A DNA stretch of 64,000 nt from Citrus sinensis. Lineage: Eukaryota > Streptophyta > Magnoliopsida > Sapindales > Rutaceae. The notes beneath the pieces are model-generated. The model searched no databases, was not told the origin of the DNA, and worked only from the letters and a program-made list of their open reading frames with translations. The stretch spans positions 4,372,001 to 4,436,000 of the forward strand of contig NC_068560.1 in the NCBI RefSeq assembly GCF_022201045.2, written 5' to 3'. The translations under genes and the position numbers were made by a program. Shown here one piece after another: positions 10,545 through 23,456 of this stretch (position 1 is its first letter; each line of letters opens with the position of its first letter).

Positions 10545-12300
10545 AAGGAAACTAAATGAACATTAAATCATTAACTTCGAACATGCGATCATTAACTTGC
10601 ACTATGGAAATCATACAGTTATTGGACCAATAAACATGAGATCAGCACCATTAACTTGATATCGGGACCATTAAACTTGAAACAGAAAGAACCTGAAACT
10701 TAGGGCAATGAGCATGAAACATGTGATCATTAACTTGCAACCTAAAAAATTATATAATTAATGGACCAATAAACATGAAATCATGACCATTAACGTGATA
10801 CATAAACAAATAAACTTGAAACCAGTGAACTTGAAACTTAAGGCAATAAACCTGAAATATGAGATCATTAACTTGCAACCATAAAAATGATTAAATTAAT
10901 AAACTTGAAACTTAGGGCAATGAACATGAAACATGTGATCATTAACTTGCAACTTAAAAAATTATATAATTAATGGACCAATAAACATGAAATCATGATC
11001 ATTAACGTGATATCTAAACCAATAAACTTGAAACCAGTGAACTTGAAACTTAAGGCAATAAACCTGAAATATGAGATCATTAACTTGCAACCATAAAAAT
11101 GATTAAATTAATGAACTTAAAACTTAGGGCAGTGAACATGAAATATCGAATCATTAACTTGCAACCTAAAAAATTATATAATTAATAGACCAATAAACAT
11201 GAAATCATGACCATTAACGTGATATCTAAACCAATAAACTTGAAACCAGTGAACTTGAAACTTAAGGCAATAAACCTGAAATATGAGATCATTAACTTGC
11301 AACCATAAAAATGATTAAATTAATGAACTTAAAACTTAGGGCAATGAACATGAAATATTGAATCATTAACTTGCAACCTAAAAAATTATATAATTAATGG
11401 GCCAATAAACATGAAATCATGACCATTAACGTGATATCTAAACCAATAAACTTGAAACCAGTGAACTTAAAACTTAAGGCAATAAACCTGAAATATGAGA
11501 TCATTAACTTGCAACCATAAAAATGATTAAATTAATGAACTTGAAACTTAGGGCAATAAACATGAAACATGTGATCATTAACTTGCAACTTAAAAAATTA
11601 TATAATTAATGGACCAATAAGCATGAAATCATGACCATTAACGTGATATTTAAACTAATAAACTTGAAACCAGTGAACTTGAAACGTAAGGCAATAAACC
11701 TGAAATATAAGATCATTAACTTGCAACCATAAAAATGATTAAATTAATGAACTTTAAACTTAGGGCAATGAACATGAAATATCGAATCATTAACTTGCAA
11801 CCTAAAAAATTATATAATTAATGGACCAATAAACATGAAATCATGACCATTAACGTGATACCAAAACCAATAAACTTGAAACCAGTGAACTTGAAACTTA
11901 GGGCAATAAATCTGAAAAATGAGATCATTAACTTGCAACCATTAAAATTATTTAATTAATGGATCAATAAACATGAAAGCATAACCATTAACTTGATACC
12001 CAAACCATTAAACATGTAACCAAAGGAACATGAAACGGAGGGCAATAAACATGCAATATGTTATCATTAACTTGCAACCATAAAAATCATTAAATTAATG
12101 GACCAATGAACATGAAACCGTGACCATTAAGTTGATACTTGGACCATTAAACGTGAAACTGAAGGAAATTGAAACTTAGGGCAATAAACATGAAACGTGA
12201 GATCATTAACTCGCAACCATGAAAATAATGAAATTAATGGAACAATAAACATGAAATCAGCACCATTAACTTGATATTTATACCATTAAACTTGAAACTT
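10545..12300. repeat. 212-bp satellite-like tandem array, about eight units
   Basis: The landmark AAACTTGAAACCAGTGAACT recurs near 10813, 11021, 11233, 11444, 11657 and 11868, a period of about 212 bp. Each unit is built of two related halves. Both contain GGCAATRAAC, then TGAAAYAT, then ATCATTAACTTGCAACC. One half goes on to ATAAAAATGATTAAATTAAT and the other to TAAAAAATTATATAATTAAT. Units at both ends are more diverged (10545-10800 and 11990-12300), as expected for an array that homogenises at its centre. I see no coding potential. AT-rich filler follows to 12430. Confidence 0.9.
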
Positions 12301-12622
12301 CTTTTTTATTATTATAAAAATTATTTTTTTGTCTTGTCCTTAAATATTAAAATAATGAATATTTTATTATTATTTTATTTCTTATAATTAAATATTATTA
12401 TTTTTATTATTATTTAATTTATTCAAGGGGCAACCGGTTGCAAAAACTGATTGCTCCCAGTTTTTTTTTTTTTTTGGTGTTTGGCCGCCACTTGGCAGCC
12501 AAACCATTGCTCTGCTTTTTGCCTTTTTGTATTGCTTGCATGTATCACATACATGCATGTACTGTAGCCGCACCCTTAAAAAAAACAACAAAGCAAATCA
12601 GAGTAAAAGAAGAAATCACTTG

Positions 12623-15515
12623 TCAAGGCCGTATCTCGAGGTTGGGAATGCGAGATATCTTACGCCAGTCTCCTCCCCTGTTGCGATAACATTCTTCCAG
12701 AAGCCCACAATTCGACCTAATGATCAATTCCTTCAACGTTGTCGTCTGATGAAAGTGGTCGGGTAGTGCCTTTAATTTGGGGCAACTATCAATTGTCAAG
12801 GAAGAAAGACGTGGCATGATGTTGATGAAGGCGTTTCCCGTTCTTGTAATCCCATAATTCCACTCTTTCAATTCCAACATCCAAGAAATTGTGAGTGATT
12901 TCAATTTGGGGAAGGCAATAATAACTGATGAAGATGAACATGAAGATGGCTCATGATGATCACTTTCTATCCCCAAAAATTCATTACCCACTCGTTTCAC
13001 ACTAATCATGTATGTTATGATGACCTTTTCAAGGGATGGCAATATTCCCAAAGGAGGCAGCTGGTTACAGTTTTCGCACAGAATGAGTTCCAAACTCCTT
13101 GGATTAGTTAATGACATCATCCAGTTAGGGAAAACATTGTTGCCTCTTTATGAATCTATCACTAATTCCTTCAAATCTAGAGGTGGTTTCAGGGCTTCAA
13201 GAAGAAGTTGATCGTCCTCGTTCTTCCTCATTTCTCCTCCTTCATCCTTCATATCAAACCAGAACTTCAAATTGAAGAGGTATTCCTTTCTATCAAGCTC
13301 TAATCTCTTAGCCTCATCCACATCTGACACATTTCCCAGTCTACGTAGACCACATACTTGGAGGAGTTCCAAGTTTTTAAGAGATTAAAGCCTACATCCT
13401 TTGTGACCATCAACAGCTTTTCCTCTGCTCACATGGAATTCATCAAATGTCCGAAGACTCGTTAATCTCGCAATCCCAGCCGGCATGCGCCCTAAGGAAT
13501 CAGTTCTCTCATTTAGTAAATGCTTCATGTTTATTAACTTCCCAATCCCTTCAGGTAATTCTTTAAGATACCAACAATGACTAATATCTAACTTTTCTAG
13601 ATTATATAACTCACATAATGGCTCAGGAAGTTTCCTTATGGACGTCAGACAGGACAAATTAAGGTACTTTAAATGTATCAACTTTTCTATATTTCTTGGA
13701 ATCTCTAGAATGAAATACCATCGTGAGATAGACCATTTTCCTATATTTAACACCCTTAAACTTGTCAATTTCTCAAATAATTCCTTTAGCATCTTACCAT
13801 TTAACGATGAATTGTCAAGCATGTTACCACCAATAAAGAGGCTACGCATTCTTTTAACTCTACAAGTGGAGACAGGAAATGAAGCTCCTTCACCAATAAT
13901 TAACATTAAATGACAAACCTTCTTATCCAAAGAGTTTATGGCGTTGTGTTCTTTGCTACCATTAATCTCCATCGAAGAACATTCATTTTGACTTACAAAT
14001 TGGGCAAAATCGTGTACTATATCATGCATCTTGCACGCTACAATAAGATTATCATCATCTTTCTTAAACTCTTGAAAGAAAGAGTGAGTGGCTAAGATGT
14101 TAAAATACTCTTCACCAATTATGTCCACCTCTTCATCTTGCTCTACACTAAAGTAACCTTGAGCCATCCACATCGTAATTAGTTTCTCTTTCATTATATT
14201 GAAGTCCTTTGGAAAGATGGCACAATATGAAAAACACTTTTTTCACTCTAGACAGCAAACCATTATAACTCAACAACAGAGGAGATAGAACACCTTTTTC
14301 AATCTCTTCGATTTTCCACAAATCACTATTTGAGATTCTCTACCACTCTTGTTCAGTTTTTTTAGAGCGCATGAGACTCCCCATTACCTTTGCTGCAAGA
14401 GGCAAACCTTTGCATCTGCTTGCAATTTTTTGCCCAATTTGCTCTAATTTCTCACATTCTTCAATGGACCGACCATGAAATGCTATCCTATTAAACAATA
14501 ACCAACATTCCTCTTCAACTAACTCTTTGATGGAGATAATATCTAAATATCCCATCATGCACGCAACTGACTCTTTACGTGTGGTAACTAAAATTTTACT
14601 TCCATGGAGACCATTCTTTAGACAACGGTAGAATGGTTCACATTTCACGTAATTTCCATCCCACACGTCATCTAAGATAAGAAGAAAGCTCTTCCCTGCA
14701 ATGGATTCATAAATATGTCTAAGAAGAGATTGGAATTCACCTAAATGAGATTCATGACCATCCAAAGCTTCGACCATTGCTTTGGCAACTCTGAACTCTT
14801 CAAAAGTTTCTGATACACACACCCATAGAATTTTATCGAACTTTCTTATCACCTCCTCATGATTACAATCTAATTGTGCGAGAGTGGTTTTCCCTATACC
14901 TCCCATACCAACAATAGAGATGATATGAAGGCCTTTTTGTTGCTCGCTACTCTCACACAACAGCTTGCTCAAGAGTTCATTCTTCTCACCAACTCTACCA
15001 TATATCTCCTCCTCATCAATGAAGGAGGTACTCTGTACTCGCCCAGGTCTCGTACTACTGGCACCACCACTCTCAACAAACTTAAACATATCCTTTTGAG
15101 TGGCTATAACACCCAGCTTTTTATTGATTCCTTTGATCTTGACAGCAATGTCCTGACGGAGGATGATTTTTTTAAAACTAATGCTAGAGGCCGGGAAGCA
15201 TGAACTTACCTGCTTCTGAGCTGAATGAGCATTCTGCTCCATTTGCAATCTGCGTCGTGCAGTGATCCACTCGTCCAACACATTTTCAATGTCATAGGAT
15301 ACGTCCTTGAGCCGACCCAACCAAACTCTGATGGATTTCTCCTTCACTTGCCTCTGCTCTGCGTCATTGAGCACAGCTTGAATCGTTTGAAGATGGCTTG
15401 TAAGCTTTTCAACTTCCTGTTCAACCCCCTTAACTAGCTTCACCTGCTGTGTCACCTCTTCGGTAGAAAAGGAAATCAGCTGCTCTAAGAGAGGAGAAAC
15501 GACGGCGTTAACCAT
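12623..15515 (-). pseudogene. CC-NB-LRR disease resistance gene, copy 1, multiple lesions
   Basis: A CNL protein read 15515 to 12623. MVNAVVSPLLEQL begins an Rx-N-type coiled coil. The NB-ARC follows with P-loop GMGGIGKTT, RNBS-A FDKILWVCVSE, kinase-2 LLILDDVW (Trp typical of CNLs), RNBS-B GSKILVTTR, GLPL as CKGLPLAAKV and MHD as MHDIVHDF. LRRs run to the end (LEIRP). Such proteins sit in the cytosol or at membranes as sensors of pathogen effectors. The start at 15515 is preferred over an upstream in-frame codon at 15581 because MVNAVV is the usual family start. Lesions: TAG at 14340, a base gain in the A-run near 14240 (RNBS-D), TAA at 13385 and TAA at 13148. No intron is needed within the coding region. 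A paralogue with different damage lies at 33240-35277. Confidence 0.9.
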
Positions 15516-15599
15516 GGTGTTGGTGAATAATTTGGGATAAAGAAAGAGGAGAGAATTGAAATTGATGTTGCAAAAATGCATCCAGCCTTTTGCGTTCTT

Positions 15600-15922
15600 T
15601 TTATATGCATCTGTAATAATTCAAAGGAGTCCCCACACACTAAAGCTGATGCAAATGCCATGCAATTGAACGGAAGTTTCAAAGCTCGTAGAAAATTAAG
15701 AAGTTTAAAAAATTCAAGCAATGCAAAGGAGTTCCCGCACGCTAAAGCTGATGGGGAAACTAAGTGGATGTAAATGACTAGCAATTGCTGGGAAGTTTCA
15801 AAACTTATAGAAAAATAAAAAAGTAGCTTTTGTTTGTTATAGTATATGCAAGTAATCTGTCGAGAACAGTTGTAAATAACTCACTTTCGTAATATAGTTA
15901 TTCTTTGTTGTTTGTTCATTTG
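15600..15922. promoter_or_regulatory. Upstream region of CNL copy 1, with an imperfect direct repeat
   Basis: Two adjoining segments (about 15624-15700 and 15725-15815) share AAAGGAGT, CACGCTAAAGCTGATG, GGAAGTTTCAAA and TAGAAAA blocks in the same order, so the proximal upstream region is tandemly repeated. The distal part, interrupted by the copia element, resembles 21780-21910. I can assign no individual transcription-factor site. Confidence 0.5.
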
Positions 15923-16118
15923 TATTAGAACAAGAATCAATCAATCCTTGATCTTAGCCACTAACTTAGCATATTGTAATATTCATTCTCCTTTATATTG
16001 TTTCCTTTTCTATTATTTGATAGTTTGGTACTTGCCTTAGATGATTCCAATATTTTTGTATATAAGGATCTTGTACACAGCAACAAATAATATATGAGCA
16101 TTTCCACAATTCTTTACA
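15923..16118 (+). repeat. Copia 5' LTR
   Basis: Starts TATTAGAACAAG and ends TTCTTTACA. A TATATAAGGATC motif near 16058-16069 could be its TATA region. It matches 20472-20667 over its full length with a few substitutions. Confidence 0.95.
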
Positions 16119-16166
16119 TGGTATCAGAGCAAATTTTACTCATTTCTGCTTTTCTCTTTGACAATC

Positions 16167-19100
16167 ATGTCTAGTAGTTTGAATCCAATATTAGAAACAT
16201 CAAATTCCCCCATTACTGATGTTTCTTCACCATACTTTCTTCATTCATCTGATCATCCCGGAGCCATTCTTGTATCTAATGTGCTAACGGGTGATAATTA
16301 TTCAACATGGAAAAGATCCATGAAGATGGCATTAAATGCCAAAAACAAATTGGGTTTTATTGATGGAAGCAGACAAAAACCTTCATCAACCTCACAAGAT
16401 TTAAAAACTTGGGAGCGATGCAATGACATGGTCCTTTCATGGATGCTCAATGGAATAGAGAAAAATCTTGCCAATAGCCTCATCTATTGTGATACTCCAC
16501 GCTCTCTTTGGCTTGGGTTGGAAGAACGTTTTTCACAAAGTAATAATCCACGGATTTATGAACTTAAGAGAGCCATATGCAATCACCAGCAAGAGCAAAA
16601 ATCATTAGTGATTTATTTTAATACTTTGAAATTTTATTGGGATGAATTGTCCACATTAACCATTATTTCTTCTTGCAAGTGTGAAACTTCAAATGAATTG
16701 TAGGGATTACTAGAGACTGAAAAGGTGTTTCAATTCCTAATGGGTCTCAATGATTCATATTCTTCGGTACGAAGTCAAATCTTAGCCATGGAACCACTTC
16801 CAAATGTTGGAAAAGCATATTCAATTATTCATCAGGAAGAACGTCAACGACTTCTCCATGTTTCCAGTCAACCATCTATTGAATCAACAGCCTTGAAAGC
16901 CAATAATAAGACTCAAATGACCAGCCATCAAAATCATTCACACCCTAGCCATTTGCATGGAGTACAATAGACACAAGGACGAGGTAGACCTTTCTGCGAT
17001 CATTGTGAGAAATATGGGCATATAAAAGCCAAATGTTACAAAATTGTTGGCTACCCACCAAACTGGAAACATTCAAATCGATCGCATGTGCTGCTCTTGC
17101 AACCACGAAGCCACAACAACTAGATGATCATCCCATTCCAACAGACAAGAATTCATCATCTCAGCCTACTATCCAAATTCCCGGTCTCACGGCTGAACAA
17201 TATCAACAGTTATTATCTATACTTTCAATAAGTGAGCAGCCACCTACTGCAAACTTAGCTGGTAAAATCATTCCTTTTTGCAATTCTGCTATTAACTCAT
17301 ATAATAATTCTTGGATAATTGATAGTGGGGCATCTGATCACATGACTCCTAATATTTCTTCCTTTAAAAATTTTGTGCCCATGTCTCATGTCAAACCCGT
17401 GAGACTACCAAATGGCACAACTGTTCCTACAACAAAATATGGATCCATTAAATTATCCTCCTCTTTGACTTTAGATAATGCCTTATTTGTTCCTCATTTT
17501 AATTTTAATCTATTATCTATAAGCAAGCTAACCAAGGATTTGAACTGTGCTGCTATATTTTTCCCTTCATTTTGTGTTTTTCAGGACCTTTCAACGAAGA
17601 AGCTGATTGGAAAGGGTGAAGTTCGGGATGGACTATATTATTATGAGCATATCAATGGTCATTCTTCCCTTCCTTCAGTAATGAACGTTGCAAAGGAACC
17701 CAATTCCAATCTTTGGCATTTGCGACTCGGTCACCCTTCTAAAGACCGAATGCAGCGTTTGTCTTTTATTTCTGATATTGCATCATTTAATTCTTGTTGT
17801 GAAATTTGTCAACTTTAAAAAAACACTAGAAGTTCATTTCAATTGAATAAAAATCGTTCTGATATGCCATTTCAATTAATTTTTTGTGATATTTGGGGAC
17901 CTCATCGCACATCTACATATACGGGAGCATATTATTTTCTTACTATTGTTGATGACCATACTCGTTGTACTTGGGTTTACCTCATGCGACACAAGTTTGA
18001 AGCTTTTCAATTATTAAAAAACTTTTACTTCTTGATCAAAACACAATTTCACACACAAATTAAAAAAATTCGTACTAATCAAGGATGTGAATTTTTATCA
18101 AATCAGATGCAATCTTTTTTTCATGAGCATGGCATCTTGCATGAACGCACTTGTGTTGAGACACCTCAACAAAATGGGGTAGCAGAACGCAAGCACTGAC
18201 ATATTTTAGAAGTTGCACGTGCGTTATGTTTTCAAGCACATTTACCTTTGTCTTTCTGGGGAGATTGTGTTTTAACTGCAACCCATTTGATTAATCGTAT
18301 ACCCACTCCTAATCTTGGTGGTCAATCTCCTTATGAAATGCTTTTTAAGACTAAACCTCACTATGATCGTCTTCGTGTCTTTGGCTATCTTTTTTATGCT
18401 CATACCAGCAGTGTTAATCGTCATAAGTTTGCTCCCCGTGCTACCAAGTGTATATTTGTTGGTTACCCATTTGGGTATCCCGGATACAAAGTTTATGATA
18501 TCATTAACAAAAAGACTTTTATTTCTCGTGATGTTACTTTTGTGGAAACTGAATTCCCATTCAAAACTATCACCAATCAACAAGAAAATAACAATGTTTT
18601 ACCTCTTCCTATCATACTTCCTGCCAATGAAAATGCACAGCTCCTTCCAACTTCTTCCAATGAGTAGCCACTCCACCAAGGTACATCTGATTCAGTAGTT
18701 CTCCCTTCTCCACCTCTTCGACGGTCCTAACGACAGTCTTGTCGTCCAAATTATCTTCAGAATTATATTTGCTCTATTGCACTTCACGGTACATTTGGCA
18801 ACTCTAATATTTTTACTAATCATCCACCATTGGTAAGTTCTTTATATCCATTATCCAAGTATTTATCATATGACAAGTTTTCTAGTGATCATGTAGCCTT
18901 TCTTTCAGCCATATCTCACGATGTTGAACCAACTACATATTCTCAAGCCGTTCAACATGCTCATTGGCGCAATGCTATGGATATAGAGATTAAAGCTTTG
19001 GAGCAAAGTAACACTTGGACAATACAAGATCTACCTCCCGGCAAGAAACCAATTGGTTGTAAATGGGTGTTCAAAATTAAAAGAAAAGCTGATGGTTCTA

Positions 19101-20464
19101 TTGAGAGATACAAAGCACGCCTTGTTGCTAAAGGATACACACAAACTGAAGGTTTGGATTACCATGAGACATTTGCATCTGTTGCAAAACTTGTGACTGT
19201 TAGATGTGTATTGGCAATGGCAGCTATTCGAGGGTGGTTATTATTTCAGTTAGATGTTCATAATGCATTTCTTCATGGTGACTTGCATGAGGAAATTTAT
19301 ATGACCTTACCTCTAAGAGTTCGTAAACAGGGGGAGTCTTCTCAATTTTGTCGGTTAAACAAGTCCCTTTATGGTCTCAAGCAAGCTTCTCGAAATTGGT
19401 TTGAAAAATTCTCATCCGCTCTTAAACAAATTGGTTACATTCAATCTTATGCTGATTCTTGTTTGTTTACTAATATGCACGATTCTCATTTTACATTGGT
19501 GCTTGTGTATGTTGATGATATAATAATTGCTGGTAACCATCTTGACACTATAACTGCATTGAAGATGTTTTTGCAGGCTCAATTTCATATTAAAGACTTG
19601 GGAACTTTGAAATATTTTTTAGGAATTGAAGTGGCTCGTTCAAAGCAAGGGATTTTCTTAAATCAAAGGAAATATGCTTTAGATATACTTCAAGACAGTG
19701 GACAATTAGGCACACGGCCATGTTCTTTTCCAATGGAACAAAACTTGAAGCTCTCTAACGATCAAGGAACCCTTTGTCAAAATCCTGACCAATACCGACA
19801 ACTTGTAGGACGTCTCATCTATTTGACAATCACCCGGCCAGAAATTACATATGCTGTGAACATACTTAGTCAATTTATGCACACTCCAAGACGACCACAT
19901 TATGATGCTACCCTGCGTGTCTTACGTTACATCAAATCTTCTCCCGGCGCTAGTATCCTCTTGTCCTCCACTAGCTCTTTGGAACTCTCTGCCTTCTCAG
20001 ATTCAGATTGGGCAAGTTGCCCCATGAACCGTCGATCCACCACTGGATATTTTATCATGCTCGGTAATAGTCCTATTTCTTGGAAAACCAAGAAGCAACC
20101 AGTTGTATCGCGCTCTTCTGCTGAAGCCGAATATCGAGCCATGGCGACAACAACATGTGAATTGGTTTAGTTGAAAACTCTACTTCGTGATCTTCATGTG
20201 ACCCATCCAATGCCTATATCTTTACATTGTGACAATCAAGCTGCGCTTCATATCGCTGCCAATCCCATCTTCCATGAGCGTACCAAGCACATAGAAATAG
20301 ACTGCCATCTTGTTCGTGAAAAGCTTCATGCCAAAATCATTTCCTTAACTTATGTGCCTTCATGACAACAATTGGCTGACATTTTTACCAAAGCTCTTGG
20401 TAAAGATCAATTTCAATATCTTCTTGGCAAGTTGGGAGTTACGGATCTTCACTTCCCAACTTGA
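16167..20464 (+). pseudogene. Copia gag-pol polyprotein, eight nonsense codons and a frameshift
   Basis: The order is that of Ty1-copia: gag (16167 on, with GDNYSTWKRSMKMAL), CCHC knuckle (CDHCEKYGHIKAKC, about 17001-17042), protease (WIIDSGASDHMT, about 17315), integrase (GDIWGP-like FCDIWGPH and DDHTRCTWVYLM, 17885-17990, then QQNGVAERKH), reverse transcriptase (KWVFKIKRKADG, QLDVHNAFLHGDL, YVDDIIIAGN, 19060-19540) and RNase H (SDSDWASC, SSAEAEYRAMA, 20005-20150). Stops are at 16701, 16968, 17816, 18197, 18665, 18728, 20168 and 20363. One frame change falls between about 17040 and 17090. Most stops fit C-to-T change on either strand (CAG or CAA to TAG or TAA, CGA to TGA, TGG to TAG). The element is immobile by itself. 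Confidence 0.95.
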
Positions 20465-20471
20465 GGGGGAG

Positions 20472-20667
20472 TATTAGAACAAGAATCAATCAGTCCTTGA
20501 TCTTAGCCACTAACTTAGCATATTGTAATATTCATTCTCCTTTATATTCTTTCCTTTTCTATTATTTGACCGTTTGGTACTTGCCTTAGATGATTCTAGT
20601 ATTTTTGTATATAATGATCTTGTACACAGCAACAAATAATATATGAGCATTTCCACAATTCTTTACA
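20472..20667 (+). repeat. Copia 3' LTR
   Basis: Same length and ends as the 5' copy. It is followed directly by the second ATTTG of the target duplication. Confidence 0.95.
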
Positions 20668-20672
20668 ATTTG

Positions 20673-22760
20673 TATTCATTTGTGGCGATGATTTATTTAT
20701 TAATTTTCGCACTCATTTTCAAATCAAAATGTGATTATATTTTTCTTTTCCCATAGCTAACTATATTCATCAACGATGATATCGAACGTTCAAGGATTAT
20801 TATTGATGTTTTTGAAAGCTTATTTGATTTGCTTCTTTTGATTAGGAAAAGGTACCTATACGCCAAGGTTTAGAAAAATTAATAGTTTTTTAAGTTACTT
20901 ATAATAGAAAAGCCTCTTTTCAGGCATCCCTTTAGTTAATAATTATTTCATCCTTAATTAATAATTATCTTCAATTAAGAATTTTTTAACAAATTCTATA
21001 TTTGATAGCCATAAGATAAAAGAGCTATAATTAATAATCGCTAATTCATTATTAATTTTTTAAGAAAAATAATCTTTTTTATTTGTTTAAAAAAAATTAA
21101 TATCTAACATTATAATTATGTTCTTCTTTATAAACAAAATTATTACATTTATTAGCTCACTTTTGAAGAAAAAAATAGTTTCTTGAAATAATGGTTCTAA
21201 AGGAAGTAAAAAAGATATCTTGTCAACAGTTTTTCATTTATAAAATATCTTACAACCTTATTGATTGTTGATATTCAGGATACACTTAAAAGTTGAATAA
21301 ATTTTGAGCTCTTTTATGTTTCTTTGAATGTTGAAACTGCTGAATGTGCTTCATAAAAAAATTTCGCATAAAACCCATAGTGGACAAGAACCGGGCTTGA
21401 GTAGTAGTTATCTTTTAATCAATCCAAATTTATTTAATTAATTATTCTTTATTGACTTGCATCAACTTTATACCATAATAATAATAAACAATAATTAAAA
21501 TTATATAAATAATATAATACAATAATAAAAATAATAATAACAATAATAATAATAAATAATTATATAATAAAATTAATAAAATTTAATGATGATGATGATG
21601 ATGATAATATGAATATGAATATAAGATTTAATTAGTGGCCCATGTTAATATAATTTAACAAACTTTGGCTTTGATACTGACATTGACTGTTTTGAAACTG
21701 ATGAAGAAATTGGAATATTTAATACGCTGCATCAGTATCTGCAATATATAATACGAACGAGTCTCACACGCTAGGTAAAGTAGATGCAAATGAACATGCA
21801 ATTGGAAGAAAGTAAGCGTAAATTTTGTATGTAATGGATGCAAGTCTTTCTTAATTGTTTGTTCATTTTTATTCGTTTGTGGTAAACATTTATTAATGAA
21901 TTTTTCGACATGTGTTAATTAATCAATGTGAACGAAAAAAGTCACTGATTAAAAAAGCAGCTTAATACTTTGTAAACTGTATTATTACAGTTACTGTGAG
22001 TTTAAAAAGTAAAGTACATGTGTTTAATAAATTTTATTATTAAAGTGCTGTTTTATTATATAGTGACTAAAATAAATACAAATTTAAATTGCGTTTTATT
22101 TTTTGAGTATGTTTGATAAATTGTTTATACATGTCCTTTTTTTTCTTTAAGTACATAAAATTATAATGTAAAAAAACTCAATTAAATAAAATCTAATGAG
22201 TTTTATAATTTATTATATGAATTTGATAAAAAGTCATACTTATACATAATCCAATTAAAATAAAAAATAATATTTGTTATATTTACATTAAATTAATAGT
22301 TGAGAGAATATACGCTAGCTATGATGGTAATTTAATTGTAGTGGTAATATGATATCTTATTCATCAACAATGATATGGAAACGTTCAGGAATTATTAATT
22401 GTTGTCGATTTTCTCGTTTTAGAAACATCACTTGTTGTGGCTCAACTTCAGATGCTCCCATAGTAACAAATCTAGATGCAATTTATAAATATTGGTATGA
22501 TTTTAAGTTTTATTTCCAAAATTTTATTTATTTTTGTTGCGGATCGTTTTGGTGGCACTCTAATATATTGTGTACAAGTTCTATGTGAAGATTTTAACAG
22601 TTAATATGCCAGTGCACTGTGTCATCTACAAGTCAGTCAGCACATTTTTAATTATTCATCAAATTTTTTTTACTATAACATGTAATATAGTGCTAATTTG
22701 ATTTAGAAACCTGAAATTTATTAAAGTTAAAAAAAACTATTAAATCGTACGTTTTAATAA
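20673..22760. other. AT-rich intergenic DNA with a duplicated CNL upstream segment
   Basis: No gene is seen. Bases 20673-20830 resume the upstream sequence cut by the copia element, with TATTCATTTGTGGCGATG and CATCAACGATGATATCGAACG. The same order recurs at about 21855-22400 (TTTATTCGTTTGTGGTAAAC, CATCAACAATGATATGGAAACG), so this flank exists twice. Bases 21480-21610 are AATAAT-rich and end in a short GATGAT microsatellite. Confidence 0.6.
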
Positions 22761-23300
22761 TATAATCTCATTACATTATTAAATTGTATAGTTTAATAGT
22801 TTTTTCATACTTTAAGAAAGTACAAAATCCTAAATTAGAGCATGAAATAAACATCAATTTACTGTTATCTTACTTGATAACTTTGAAAAATCATGAAGTC
22901 TTTATTTAATTTGAATAGCAAGCTCAATGTGAAAGCTAAAATTATTGAAAGGATTGCCCCACACGGTACATGTTGAAGAAAGTGAATGCATTGGTTTAAT
23001 TGACTCGTGTCAACTTTATACAGTAAAAAATCGCTCTTTCCAGGAGATTATTGCTCTATTAATTCTTCGCTTTTTTTTTCCCTCTTTTTCTTTTCGATTA
23101 ACTAACTTTATTACGTCGATGTCGAAAGGTTTCTACTTTCAATCGGAATTTCTCACGAAAGGCTTGTACTTTGAATCGAAATTTCAAAAGCATTTCTAAA
23201 AAACATGGCCAAAATTAAAAAAAGAAAAGGTCGCGGATGAGATTCTTTTGGATATGTAGACAGCGAAAATTAGCATATCTTTATTCTTAAGCTCAAAGCA

Positions 23301-23456
23301 TTAATTACAAATGCGATGGCAGTTGCCGGATCCCCACGTTTTTTCAGGGCATTTTTGAAGACATTATTCAGCGCAATCACCTTTGTTTTGACAAAGTCCA
23401 GGAAAATCAATGCATCTACAATAATCATGATAACAAAATTTTTTGCAGATCCTCAT
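23301..23456 (-). pseudogene. Cysteine-rich small peptide ORF, copy A (one internal stop)
   Basis: Reading minus from 23456, MRICKKFCYHDYCRCIDF begins a peptide of about 51 residues with ten cysteines: C, 3, C, 4, C, 1, C, 6, C, 5, C, 3, C, 3, C, 9, C, 3, C. It ends HRICN and a TAA at 23301-23303. One in-frame TAA follows GDCAE. I see no signal peptide in the same frame just upstream. A possible one (MKTLNFLLYSWF) lies about 180 bp further up the minus strand and would need splicing. The pattern recalls small secreted plant peptides such as defensin-like proteins, but I cannot name a family. Related copies are at 48046-48201 and 63598-63774. It may be a gene relic or chance in a repeated segment. 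Confidence 0.4.

Larger units (their letters stand above)
15923..20667 (+). mobile_element. Complete Ty1-copia retrotransposon with 5-bp target duplication
   Basis: Two 196-bp LTRs (15923-16118 and 20472-20667) flank gag-pol. The target duplication ATTTG occurs at 15918-15922 and 20668-20672. The primer binding site TGGTATCAGAGC (initiator-Met tRNA type) starts at 16119, immediately after the 5' LTR. The polypurine tract TTGAGGGGGAG precedes the 3' LTR. Both LTRs begin TA rather than the usual TG and end CA. I count about seven differences between the LTRs (roughly 3.6 percent). The insertion lies upstream of CNL copy 1. Confidence 0.96.
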
